Counted from the stretch's first letter, positions 1 to 5,810 are shown. The stretch: 42,527 nt of DNA from an uncultured Lachnospiraceae bacterium (GCA_934402055.1 CAKRTC010000016.1:1-42527); one strand, 5' to 3'. Made by a program: numbers and translations. The notes: generated by a model from the letters alone, not told the origin.

Positions 1-49
1 AGCAATAATCAGTTTAAATACAGTAACTATGCGGCTTTCAGCCGCACTC

Positions 50-158
50 ACCGCACCGCGGTGAATAATTCAGGATATATATCATCTTCTCAAATAAATC
101 TATTTTTTCAAATCACTATATTATAAGCATTATCCTAAATTATTCGCCGCAGTGTGGT
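50..158. repeat. long imperfect inverted repeat, about 109 bp
   Basis: Positions 50-77 and 131-158 are inverted copies over 28 bp with about four mismatches, separated by 53 bp of AT-rich sequence. The left arm also contains a local hairpin (TCACCGC 48-54 with GCGGTGA 58-64), and a second short hairpin lies just before it (GCGGCT 31-36 with AGCCGC 40-45). The size and shape resemble a small non-coding hairpin or MITE-like element. I see no second copy in this window. Apart from this and the terminator at 245-298, I see nothing in the gene-free stretch 1-387. Confidence 0.5.
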
Positions 159-244
159 AAATGCAGTCGAAAATCTCATATGTTTTTAAAATAATACTTT
201 ATATATAATATATTTGCAACAGATGTCAATCTATCCTTAAATAA

Positions 245-298
245 TAAAAAATTCTCCTCTGTATCTGATGTTGGTCAGGATCAGAAGAGGAGAATTCA
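245..298 (-). terminator. terminator of the acetoacetate decarboxylase-like gene
   Basis: On the minus strand an AATTCTCCTCT arm pairs with AGAGGAGAATT and is followed by a run of T. It lies about 90 bp beyond the stop codon of the gene at 388-1299, whose transcription runs toward it. Confidence 0.75.
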
Positions 299-387
299 AA
301 TTATATAAAAGGTAATAAAGTATAAATCTATATAAGTAAATTCAAATACAGAAATTTTTTATTTAAAGAAAGATAAAGCCGATAGCT

Positions 388-1299
388 TTACTTCTCTTCA
401 TTTGCATCATAATCAACTACATGTCCATAGATAGTGAATCCAAGCGGGCAATAGTATGCTGATGTGATACTTACAGGCTTCAAAAGTGTATGTTCCTCTG
501 CTACAGACTCAAAGAAGTCAAGCTTTGCATCTGAACACTCCCAAACATCGCCATACCAAGTATCGATTACATTGTGGATGATCTTACTTACACATCTTCC
601 CTTGTATCCCATCTGAATGTCAGGATAGAGGAGATAGTTGTTAGTAGGCATTAATATATCCTTATGCATATCCTTCGGATCGATTCTCTTATCAAGCTTA
701 CACGTACCATGTATGAGCTTCTCCATGTGCGCTGAACAGATTCCGCCAAGTGTGAATCCCTTCTCAAACTGAGGGAAGTATGGGTTAAGACCGTTAAGAT
801 GATGCTTTTCAAAAGAAAGGCTAACTTCACCTATCTTCTTAGGTGCACCCATAATCCAGCCTCTTAACAAAGAATAATCCTTGTTTACCCAGAAATATAC
901 ATAAACTTTTGATTCTTTTCCGCGGAAACGGCATCTTACTTCGATATAAGCCTCTGTGAAGTTACATCTCTCAGGAAGTTCATGAAGAAGATCCGCATCT
1001 CTCTGAACGATTGACTCATATGAGTTGAAGTGAATAACGCATCCTCCCGGATTCTCAAGAGACGGCTCAAGCGGCGGCGGTAAGAATTTTGCAACCTGCT
1101 CCGGATCTGCCTGATAAACAATAACCATTTCCTCTCCACAGAAATGATATGGCGGCTGACCAAGAACATTACCACGACCTGTAGGTGTTAAAGGATATGA
1201 GTATCCTCCGAAAAGATCGGCTGTATCTAACTTTCCGTTTAAATTGTCATAACCATCAACAGCTAAGTACGTAGCTTTTATATCGGACTGTGCTGACAT
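388..1299 (-). CDS. acetoacetate decarboxylase-family protein
   Basis: This 303-residue protein belongs to the acetoacetate decarboxylase superfamily, whose founding member converts acetoacetate to acetone and CO2 through a Schiff base on a lysine. The diagnostic stretch MGAPKKIGEVSLS is present. Its paired lysines K154-K155 correspond to the catalytic lysine and its pKa-lowering neighbour. The protein is longer than the classical enzyme (about 245 residues) because of an N-terminal extension of roughly 40 residues, so it may act on another beta-keto acid or belong to a decarboxylase-like subgroup. The start is well supported: AAGGAGGT sits 6 nt before the ATG. It is monocistronic, with its own terminator downstream. 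No CoA-transferase or other solventogenic gene is beside it, so the substrate is not given by context. Confidence 0.85.
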   Translation of the reverse strand: MSAQSDIKATYLAVDGYDNLNGKLDTADLFGGYSYPLTPTGRGNVLGQPPYHFCGEEMVIVYQADPEQVAKFLPPPLEPSLENPGGCVIHFNSYESIVQRDADLLHELPERCNFTEAYIEVRCRFRGKESKVYVYFWVNKDYSLLRGWIMGAPKKIGEVSLSFEKHHLNGLNPYFPQFEKGFTLGGICSAHMEKLIHGTCKLDKRIDPKDMHKDILMPTNNYLLYPDIQMGYKGRCVSKIIHNVIDTWYGDVWECSDAKLDFFESVAEEHTLLKPVSITSAYYCPLGFTIYGHVVDYDANEEK

Positions 1300-1333
1300 C
1301 GTTGTACCTCCTTAAAAATAATATATATTATGT

Positions 1334-1361
1334 ATTATATATAATATATAAATAAAAACAA
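1334..1361 (-). promoter_or_regulatory. possible promoter of the decarboxylase-like gene
   Basis: On the minus strand TTGTTT (1356-1361) and TATAAT (1334-1339) are 16 bp apart, 35 bp before the start codon. The surrounding DNA is almost pure A/T, so chance matches are easy and the call is tentative. Confidence 0.4.
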
Positions 1362-1371
1362 GCATTTATGA

Positions 1372-1524
1372 AAAAATATTTACTTTGGAATTACAACTGT
1401 CGGTAATATATTTAACACTAGATTTAACAATAGAATGGATGAGCGTTATGATCGACGACCGAAGGACACCGGACTTGATGATGAAACAATTCAAAATGTA
1501 ATGGGTAAGCGTGGCTTAAAATAA
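1372..1524 (+). pseudogene. possible C-terminal remnant of an unidentified gene
   Basis: A frame is open from 1372 to a TAA at 1522-1524. It encodes about 50 residues with a plausible hydrophilic composition (for example RPKDTGLDDETIQNVMGK). The only ATG (1435) has no ribosome site. The frame starts right after a stop, sits beside the left island repeat, and is followed by the perfect palindrome GGGCTTTAAAGCCC at 1524-1537. I do not recognise the family. It may be the tail of a gene left by an earlier integration, or simply a chance open frame. Confidence 0.25.
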
Positions 1525-1575
1525 GGGCTTTAAAGCCCGGTCACCCGCGGTCATCCACCTGAAGGATAAAAAAAT

Positions 1576-1645
1576 AAGTCCCGATAATGGCTTATCTTAG
1601 CCACAAATCGAGACTTTTAACAGCAGCGGGTGATGGGAATCGAAC
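1576..1645. repeat. left island repeat (att-like, 3' end of tRNA-Gly plus terminator)
   Basis: About 70 bp that match 4130-4199 with only a few mismatches. The copy contains the tRNA terminator hairpin and then the 3' part of tRNA-Gly (acceptor strand and part of the T arm) read on the minus strand, ending at GAATCGAAC. Beyond this point the tRNA sequence is lost, so it is not a functional tRNA gene. This is the layout left when an element integrates into the 3' end of a tRNA gene. Confidence 0.75.
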
Positions 1646-1701
1646 TGATTTTCCATCACGAAAACCTAATAAAATAAGGAGGTTCTGCGTTGTCGCCTTC
1701 A

Positions 1702-1725
1702 GGTCACCCACTTGGTCACCCACTT
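1702..1725. repeat. short tandem repeat, 2 x 12 bp
   Basis: GGTCACCCACTT occurs twice in tandem. Two related words occur at 1539-1559 (GGTCACCCGC and GGTCATCCAC), on the other side of the left island repeat. Such clustered short words near an integration site can be accessory binding sites for a recombinase, but nothing here proves it. Confidence 0.4.
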
Positions 1726-1775
1726 AGTATGAACCCTTTTTCAACTTAAAAAACTCCCGGATTTAGGATCATTAA

Positions 1776-1800
1776 AGTTCGCTTTAGCGGACTTTTTTGT
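1776..1800 (+). terminator. rho-independent terminator
   Basis: AAGTTCGCT pairs with AGCGGACTT across a two-base loop, with one G-U pair, and is followed by TTTTTT. It points on the plus strand and would insulate the toxin-antitoxin promoter that follows from transcription coming from the left. Confidence 0.7.
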
Positions 1801-1823
1801 TAATTTATGTAAAACTATTTATA

Positions 1824-1852
1824 TTGCATAATTGGTTTTTCAGCAATATAAT
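1824..1852 (+). promoter_or_regulatory. promoter P1 of the type III antitoxin
   Basis: TTGCAT (1824-1829) and TATAAT (1847-1852) are 17 bp apart. The DNA around the -35 (tttatgtaaaactattta) is almost the same as that before the DUF3990 gene promoter at 2899-2927, so the two modules share a promoter design. Confidence 0.6.
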
Positions 1853-1869
1853 ATCATTGTCTGCAAGAA

Positions 1870-1897
1870 TTGACTTTGAGCAGATTTTTTGTATAAT
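1870..1897 (+). promoter_or_regulatory. promoter P2 of the type III antitoxin
   Basis: TTGACT (1870-1875) and TATAAT (1892-1897) are 16 bp apart, placing the RNA start near 1904, just ahead of the first antitoxin repeat at 1921. It is the better placed of the two promoter candidates. Confidence 0.65.
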
Positions 1898-1920
1898 GAA
1901 ATTAATAAAAGACATAATGT

Positions 1921-2002
1921 TAACGAGGGTGTCCCGCTACCCATATCCCAAAGGTGGAACTTTAACGAGGGTGTCCCGCTACCCATTTAGAAGGCGGAAC
2001 TT
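1921..2002 (+). repeat. two tandem antitoxin repeat units
   Basis: The first 24 bases of both units are identical, beginning TAACGAGGGTGTCCCGC. They then diverge, and the second unit is shorter by two bases in the linker between the two pseudoknot helices. Two units is at the low end for type III antitoxins. Confidence 0.9.
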
Positions 2003-2009
2003 TAAAGCA

Positions 2010-2038
2010 AATGGAGAGGAGCAATCTTCTCCATTTTT
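2010..2038 (+). terminator. terminator between antitoxin RNA and toxin gene
   Basis: AATGGAGA (2010-2017) pairs with TCTCCATT (2028-2035), followed by TTT. A leaky terminator at this position is a regular feature of type III systems. It keeps antitoxin RNA in excess while allowing some read-through into the toxin gene, which starts 21 bp downstream. Confidence 0.8.
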
Positions 2039-2058
2039 ACGTTAAGTTAAGGAGAAAA

Positions 2059-2631
2059 ATGGCAAAGATTGAAAAATTCGGATTTTATACAGTGAAAGCT
2101 GATTACCTGCAATTTCTTAACAGCAGAGATTCAGAGGTATACTATAATACATCATACCAAACAGCAGTGAAGCCATTTGTAGGTATTGTGATTATGGTTG
2201 CGGATTACCACTATTTTATTCCGCTTACCTCGGCAAAAATAAAACATATAAAATGGAAAAATGTATCAGACGATTGTTTCTTGATTTATGAGATTTTGAA
2301 AAATGAACGTGTCTTAGACAGATATATATGCAAGGAGTATTCGGATGAGCAGAAATTACATATACTGTCAGTACTGGATACCAAGAAAATGATTCCAGTT
2401 CCCGAAAACGCCTACCAGAAAGTGGACTTCAATAAAATTGAAGATTTGAAGTACAGGGATTTATTTCGAAAAGAATATGCTTTCTGTCTCAAAATTCAGG
2501 ACAAGATTTTAAAGCGGGCAGAAAAGATATATGACAAACAGAAAAAAAGCGGAATAGTCAGACATGCTTATTGCAATTTTGCTTTATGTGAAAAAGCATT
2601 AGAAGATTGGAAAGAGCTTGAACAAAAGTAA
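2059..2631 (+). CDS. type III toxin-antitoxin endoribonuclease toxin, ToxN/AbiQ family
   Basis: This 190-residue protein resembles ToxN and AbiQ along its length. It begins with FYTVKADYLQFL, continues with KPFVGIVI and then PLTSAK, and has KKMIPVP mid-protein. Residues T57, S58 and K60 fall in the TS-x-K motif that forms the ToxN active site. The family cuts RNA, is held inactive by the pseudoknot RNA encoded upstream, and often acts in abortive phage defence. The start at 2059 is chosen because AAGGAG lies 4 nt before it. An in-frame ATG at 2011 lies inside the intervening terminator and is rejected. The protein is slightly longer than typical ToxN (about 170 residues). It lies inside the tRNA-Gly island. 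Confidence 0.9.
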   Translation: MAKIEKFGFYTVKADYLQFLNSRDSEVYYNTSYQTAVKPFVGIVIMVADYHYFIPLTSAKIKHIKWKNVSDDCFLIYEILKNERVLDRYICKEYSDEQKLHILSVLDTKKMIPVPENAYQKVDFNKIEDLKYRDLFRKEYAFCLKIQDKILKRAEKIYDKQKKSGIVRHAYCNFALCEKALEDWKELEQK

Positions 2632-2699
2632 AACTTTAAGATATATCTTGTGACCTTATTTTTGTCGTTTACGCGCGTACATAGCTTAACCCAAGTATT

Positions 2700-2728
2700 A
2701 AACTACCGGGAAACCGGTAGTTTTTTAT
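2700..2728 (+). terminator. terminator of the toxin gene
   Basis: AAACTACCGG pairs perfectly with CCGGTAGTTT across a four-base loop and is followed by a T run. It ends the toxin-antitoxin transcript about 70 bp after the toxin stop codon. Confidence 0.85.
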
Positions 2729-2746
2729 TTCCTCTTTCTACGCAAA

Positions 2747-2772
2747 CAAAAAACCGAGGTGAATAACCTCGG
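2747..2772 (-). terminator. hairpin with minus-strand T run
   Basis: CCGAGGT (2754-2760) pairs with ACCTCGG (2766-2772). On the minus strand the hairpin is followed by T6. No minus-strand gene lies to its right within the island, so it may be left over from previous cargo or guard against transcription from tRNA-Gly. Confidence 0.5.
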
Positions 2773-2898
2773 CCTTCTGATTAATTTGGCGAAGATGGTT
2801 TTTATATCTTTTAAATCCGATTCATTGCTCTTATCCTACCCGTTTTCTTTTGCAATCTCTTTTGTCAACTTATGTCAACCTATGTAAATCTATTTATA

Positions 2899-2927
2899 TT
2901 GCAAAATCGGAGTTTCAATAATAAAAT
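2899..2927 (+). promoter_or_regulatory. promoter of the DUF3990 operon
   Basis: TTGCAA (2899-2904) and TAAAAT (2922-2927) are 17 bp apart. The upstream DNA (ctatgtaaatctatttat) closely matches that at the antitoxin promoter P1 (1824-1852). Confidence 0.55.
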
Positions 2928-2978
2928 AATAGCACGCAAAAAAAGAAAAAGGTGTTTGTATAAGGAGGAACCTTTTAT

Positions 2979-3626
2979 ATGTCAAAAATCATACTCTATC
3001 ACGGAACCTCCGATAAAATTGTTGTTCCTGTTTACGGTGGTGGCAACGATAAACATGACTATGGACGTGGATTCTATCTAACCGGAGATATTGATCTTGC
3101 CAGAGAATGGGCTGTATGTAAACCTGATGAGCAAAATGGATGGGTGCATAAATACGAATTGGACTGTTCCGGTCTTAATATCCTTGATTTTAAAGACCAT
3201 AACATCCTTGCTTGGCTAGCCGAATTAATGAAACATAGAGATGCCGCAGATTCAAAACGTTATAGATTGCTCGCTTCAAAATTTATTGACAAATACGGAA
3301 TAGATACCAGCAACTATGATGTTATCAAGGGTTGGCGAGCCGATGCCTCATATTTTTACATAGCTAAAGAATTTGTCAGGGATAATATTGACGTTGAAAT
3401 CTTGGAAGAATTACTTTCACTCGGTGGATTAGGTATTCAGTATTGTATTAAATCAGAACACGCATATTCACAGCTAAAAGAGTTAAACGATGAACTGATT
3501 TCAGTTAACTACACGGAATTCAATGACAAGTATAATCAGCGTGATATTACAGCAAGAAACAAGATGCGTGAGCTTGTAGACTCAGATGCAAATAAAGTAA
3601 CCAATGTATTCAGTACATTATTTTGA
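2979..3626 (+). CDS. DUF3990-type protein, probable ADP-ribosyltransferase-like toxin
   Basis: This 215-residue protein starts ILYHGTSDKIV and continues with DYGRGFYLTGDIDLAREWA. This pattern (H in YHGT, then GRGFYLT followed by a helix with W) is typical of DUF3990, a family placed in the ADP-ribosyltransferase clan. The H and Y would be NAD-contacting residues; a third catalytic residue, perhaps in EFNDKYNQRD near the C-terminus, cannot be assigned by eye. An AAGGAGG ribosome site lies 9 nt before the ATG. The next gene begins 9 bp after the stop, and its ribosome site overlaps this stop codon, so the two are co-translated. Island location and the small partner suggest a toxin-antitoxin or phage-defence pair. 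The target and the toxic activity are inference. Confidence 0.7.
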   Translation: MSKIILYHGTSDKIVVPVYGGGNDKHDYGRGFYLTGDIDLAREWAVCKPDEQNGWVHKYELDCSGLNILDFKDHNILAWLAELMKHRDAADSKRYRLLASKFIDKYGIDTSNYDVIKGWRADASYFYIAKEFVRDNIDVEILEELLSLGGLGIQYCIKSEHAYSQLKELNDELISVNYTEFNDKYNQRDITARNKMRELVDSDANKVTNVFSTLF

Positions 3627-3635
3627 GGTGATTAT

Positions 3636-4052
3636 ATGAAAGCATATGCAGATGCATATTTGAATGATGTTGTCGAAAATCAGGGTAAGCTGTTTGATTT
3701 TATTGCTCAAAATTTTCCAAATAGCAATACTGAAGATTTTATAAATGCTTATATGACAAGTAAGACCAGAAAAAGTATTGATGAATCACAAGCATACGTC
3801 AACACAATGGATGCCAAAGAATTATGGGATTACTTTCAAAAAACCGATAACTATGTGCTTAAGCCCGGAAAGGCTATTGAAGGTTTTATGCCTGACTGGA
3901 TCGGTGAATTCTATGCATATTATCAGTGGTATTACAATATCCCGAGTTCTGAGGTTATAAAAAAGATTCCTCTCAGCTTTTTAAAAAAAGCATACTACGG
4001 ACTTCATGATCTCGATTTAGATCTAGCCGTTAAAAAAGTTTCGGCTGCATAA
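3636..4052 (+). CDS. 138-residue partner of the DUF3990 protein, candidate antitoxin
   Basis: I do not recognise a named family. The protein is small, acidic and aromatic-rich. Its conserved-looking C-terminal half contains PDWIGEFYAYYQWYYNIPSSE and ends YYGLHDLDLDLAVKKV, a pattern I associate with small proteins next to putative toxins in Firmicutes, without a confirmed function. It has no signal peptide or membrane segment, so it should be cytoplasmic. Its ribosome site GAGGTG overlaps the TGA of the DUF3990 gene, showing tight translational coupling. It is the last gene before the right island repeat. As a tightly coupled partner of an ADP-ribosyltransferase-like protein, an antitoxin or immunity role is the simplest guess. 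Confidence 0.55.
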   Translation: MKAYADAYLNDVVENQGKLFDFIAQNFPNSNTEDFINAYMTSKTRKSIDESQAYVNTMDAKELWDYFQKTDNYVLKPGKAIEGFMPDWIGEFYAYYQWYYNIPSSEVIKKIPLSFLKKAYYGLHDLDLDLAVKKVSAA

Positions 4053-4125
4053 TAGAAATACACAGTTTTAATACTGTTTTGCAGATATGTTACTTTAAGA
4101 AACTGTTAATAAGGATAAAGCAAAG

Positions 4126-4172
4126 AAAAAAGTCCCGATAATGGCTTATCTTAGCCATAAATCGAGACTTTT
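4126..4172 (-). terminator. terminator of tRNA-Gly
   Basis: On the minus strand AGTCTCGATTTATGGCT pairs with AGCCATTATCGGGACT, followed by a T run. The same hairpin is duplicated at 1575-1618 in the left island repeat, so the island carries its own copy of the tRNA terminator. Confidence 0.85.
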
Positions 4173-4199
4173 AGAAGCAGCGGGTGATGGGAATCGAAC
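4130..4199. repeat. right island repeat (att-like, within tRNA-Gly)
   Basis: Matches 1576-1645 at a fixed offset of 2,554 bp with a few mismatches (one in the terminator loop region and a short cluster just after the terminator stem). It spans the terminator and the 3' end of the intact tRNA-Gly gene, so the tRNA remains complete after integration. Confidence 0.75.
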
Positions 4200-4249
4200 C
4201 CACGTGTACAGCTTGGAAGGCTGTCATTCTACCATTGAACTACACCCGC
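4179..4249 (-). tRNA. tRNA-Gly(TCC)
   Basis: The minus strand folds as a 71-nt cloverleaf without an encoded CCA. GCGGGTG pairs with CACCCGC in the acceptor stem, GTTCAATGGTAGAAT forms the D arm, CAGCCTTCCAAGCTG forms the anticodon arm with anticodon TCC, and GGGTTCGATTCCC forms the T arm. The discriminator base is T, normal for bacterial tRNA-Gly. It has its own promoter and terminator and is the integration target of the adjacent island. Confidence 0.95.
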
Positions 4250-4267
4250 AATGCTTAATGCTCAGTT

Positions 4268-4296
4268 ATAATATCATCCTCACATTTGAATGTCAA
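4268..4296 (-). promoter_or_regulatory. promoter of tRNA-Gly
   Basis: TTGACA (4291-4296) and TATTAT (4268-4273), 17 bp apart on the minus strand, lie 18 bp before the tRNA 5' end. It is divergent from the mnmA promoter. Confidence 0.8.
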
Positions 4297-4313
4297 CACT
4301 TTTTTTAAAAGAG

Positions 4314-4342
4314 TTTACAAAAAAAGAGATTTACCATATATT
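4314..4342 (+). promoter_or_regulatory. promoter of mnmA
   Basis: TTTACA (4314-4319) and TATATT (4337-4342) are 17 bp apart. The predicted RNA start near 4349 gives an mnmA leader of about 85 nt. Confidence 0.6.
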
Positions 4343-4424
4343 TAGGATTGTTGTTGATCCTATGTAATTAGCATAGGTAGAAGTGAAAGTTACCCTCGGT
4401 AAATTTAGGATCATATAGATCCTA
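4343..4424 (+). promoter_or_regulatory. repeated TAGGAT/ATCCTA inverted repeats in the mnmA leader
   Basis: Three inverted repeats follow one another: TAGGAT (4343-4348) with ATCCTA (4357-4362), CCTATG with CATAGG (4359-4377), and TAGGATC (4406-4412) with GATCCTA (4418-4424). The last one ends just before the ribosome site GGAGG of mnmA. The arms share sequence, so alternative pairings are possible. They could be operator sites or a translation-controlling leader. No known riboswitch class is recognised. Confidence 0.4.
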
Positions 4425-4434
4425 TGGAGGAAAT

Positions 4435-5511
4435 ATGTCAAAGAAAGCGCTTATAGCCATGAGCGGCGGTGTAGACTCTTCGGTCGCCGCATTGCTGATG
4501 AAAGAAAAAGGATACGATTGTGTAGGCTGTACCATGCGGCTCTACGGCAACGAGGATGCCGGTATTCCAAAGGGGCATACCTGCTGCTCCCTCGATGATG
4601 TTGAGGATGCGAGAGCTGTCGCCTATAGGCTGGATATGCCATATTATGTATTTAATTTCTCAGATGACTTTAATGAAAAGATCATCGATAAATTCATCCG
4701 CAGCTATGAGGCGGGTATCACACCCAATCCCTGCATAGACTGCAACAGGTACATGAAGTTTGACAAGCTGTTTGATCGTGCCAAGGTACTTGACTGTGAT
4801 TATGTCGTAACAGGTCATTATGCAAGGATAGAGGAAGCTCCCGACGGAAGATTCCTGCTTAAGAAGGCACTTGACCAAAGCAAGGACCAAAGTTATGTAC
4901 TCTACTCCATGACTCAGGAGCAGCTTAAGGCTACACAATTTCCGCTCGGCGGATACATAAAGTCTGAAGTTCGTGATATCGCTGATGCCAATGGTTTTGT
5001 AAATGCCTCCAAACCAGACAGTCAGGATATCTGCTTTGTGCCTGACGGTGACTATGCCAGGGTAATAGAGCTTCGCAGCGGACACAGTTATCCTGAGGGA
5101 AATTATATAGACAACACAGGACATATACTCGGTACTCACAAGGGTCTTATCCACTACACTATAGGTCAGCGTAAGGGACTCGGTATTGCATTTGGTAAGC
5201 CGACCTTCGTTGTAGACTTAAAGCCAGATACCAATGAGGTGGTACTCGGCGGCAATGAGGAACTCTTTGGCACAGAGCTTGATGTAACCGATTTTAACTG
5301 GATATCGGGAAATGCTCCGTCCGATAGCTTCCGCTGCAAGGCAAAGATACGTTACCGTCAGAGTGAGCAGCCTGCTCTTGCCTTAGTACTGCCAAACGGT
5401 GATGTTCATATAAGCTTTGACGAGCCTCAGCGTGCTATAACTCCCGGGCAGGCTGCCGTACTCTATGACGGAGATACCGTAATAGGCGGCGGCGTCATAC
5501 GGCGAAGCTGA
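4435..5511 (+). CDS. mnmA: tRNA-specific 2-thiouridylase MnmA
   Basis: MnmA thiolates U34 of tRNA-Lys, tRNA-Glu and tRNA-Gln in the cytoplasm, using ATP to activate the uridine and sulfur relayed from a cysteine desulfurase. The 358-residue length is normal. The PP-loop ATP-binding motif SGGVDSS is at residues 10-16. The two catalytic cysteines are C100 (in NPCIDCNRYMKF) and C200 (in SQDICFVPDGDY). The tRNA-binding and C-terminal barrel regions are present (GQRKGLGIAFG; PGQAAVLYDGD). The start follows a GGAGG 6 nt upstream. The gene is transcribed alone, divergent from tRNA-Gly, which is not one of its substrates. Confidence 0.97.
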   Translation: MSKKALIAMSGGVDSSVAALLMKEKGYDCVGCTMRLYGNEDAGIPKGHTCCSLDDVEDARAVAYRLDMPYYVFNFSDDFNEKIIDKFIRSYEAGITPNPCIDCNRYMKFDKLFDRAKVLDCDYVVTGHYARIEEAPDGRFLLKKALDQSKDQSYVLYSMTQEQLKATQFPLGGYIKSEVRDIADANGFVNASKPDSQDICFVPDGDYARVIELRSGHSYPEGNYIDNTGHILGTHKGLIHYTIGQRKGLGIAFGKPTFVVDLKPDTNEVVLGGNEELFGTELDVTDFNWISGNAPSDSFRCKAKIRYRQSEQPALALVLPNGDVHISFDEPQRAITPGQAAVLYDGDTVIGGGVIRRS

Positions 5512-5553
5512 CAAAGTTCGCTCCCTGTTTATATATATCCGCAAGCATAAAAA

Positions 5554-5640
5554 ATGCTCCTTGGCACATTCTTGCTCCGAATACGGTCGCATGCGACAAT
5601 TTTTCCTTTGCACAAATCAAGCATCACGCAGAGCTTTCAT
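5554..5640. repeat. dispersed ~90 bp intergenic repeat, copy 1
   Basis: Starts ATGCTCCTTGGCACA and contains GGTCGCATGCGAC followed by AATTTTTCC. It aligns over its whole length with 18841-18934 and 30764-30855, in the same orientation. It lies in the 299 bp gap between mnmA and lrgA; that gap otherwise holds a terminator and the lrgA promoter. Confidence 0.65.
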
Positions 5641-5665
5641 AGGAAAATATATCCCACCTGTATTA

Positions 5666-5697
5666 ACGAGGCAGCTGCGGCTGCCCCGCTGTTTTTA
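5666..5697 (+). terminator. probable terminator after mnmA
   Basis: GGCAGC (5670-5675) pairs with GCTGCC (5680-5685), followed shortly by TTTTT. It lies beyond the dispersed repeat and before the lrgA promoter. Confidence 0.55.
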
Positions 5698-5737
5698 TAT
5701 TAAAACAAAATGTACATAAGCTGTACCTATTCGGAGC

Positions 5738-5766
5738 TTGACTATAGGTATCAACAAAAGTATTAT
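5738..5766 (+). promoter_or_regulatory. promoter of lrgAB
   Basis: TTGACT (5738-5743) and TATTAT (5761-5766) are exactly 17 bp apart, 44 bp before the lrgA start. A small inverted repeat (GTACA/TGTAC, 5712-5725) lies upstream and could bind a regulator. Confidence 0.65.
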
Positions 5767-5810
5767 TAGCGTAATTTGTTACAAAGCAACAATTTTGAAG
5801 GGTGTTTATT

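Larger units (their letters stand above)
1904..2038 (+). ncRNA. type III antitoxin RNA (ToxI/antiQ-like), two pseudoknot repeats
   Basis: Two tandem repeats (1921-1962 and 1963-2002; 42 and 40 bp) lie between a strong promoter and a terminator, directly before a ToxN-family toxin. This is the standard type III toxin-antitoxin layout. Each unit can fold as an H-type pseudoknot. GGGT pairs with ACCC, and the enclosed loop GTCCCGC pairs with GTGGAAC in unit 1 or GCGGAAC in unit 2. The single change between units in the second helix is compensatory (G-U versus G-C). Known antitoxins of the family are cut by the toxin into single repeat units that bind and inhibit it. Mature ends cannot be read from the sequence. 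Confidence 0.85.
1576..4199. mobile_element. small tRNA-Gly island carrying two toxin-type modules
   Basis: Direct repeats at 1576-1645 and 4130-4199 (offset exactly 2,554 bp) bound this segment, and the right copy forms part of the intact tRNA-Gly gene. Inside are a type III toxin-antitoxin locus and a DUF3990/partner pair, both on the plus strand, opposite to the tRNA. No integrase, excisionase, relaxase or transposase gene is visible. The island would therefore have to be mobilised in trans or be the remnant of a larger element. By eye the cargo is richer in A+T than the flanking housekeeping genes. The boundaries follow from the repeats; actual mobility is inference. Confidence 0.6.

Noticed and set aside
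1622..1646. A second tRNA gene at the left island end
   Set aside because: Only the acceptor 3' strand and part of the T arm are present; the D and anticodon arms are missing, so it is a repeat fragment and not a gene.
1921..2002. The two repeats as a short CRISPR array
   Set aside because: There are no spacers between the units, no cas genes, and the units fold as pseudoknots directly before a ToxN-type toxin.
1921..2002. Repeats as iteron-type origin sequences
   Set aside because: No replication initiator gene is near, and the promoter-repeat-terminator-toxin order explains them fully.
1797..2045. An 82-codon open frame spanning the antitoxin repeats
   Set aside because: It has no ribosome site, its residues simply repeat because the DNA repeats, and the region is better explained as a non-coding type III antitoxin with promoter and terminator.
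2872..3081. A 69-codon frame ahead of and overlapping the DUF3990 gene
   Set aside because: It covers the promoter and the start of a well-supported gene in another frame, and has no ribosome site.
4435..5511. Functional link of mnmA to the neighbouring tRNA-Gly
   Set aside because: MnmA acts on Lys, Glu and Gln tRNAs; the two genes are divergent with separate promoters, so adjacency alone is not evidence.
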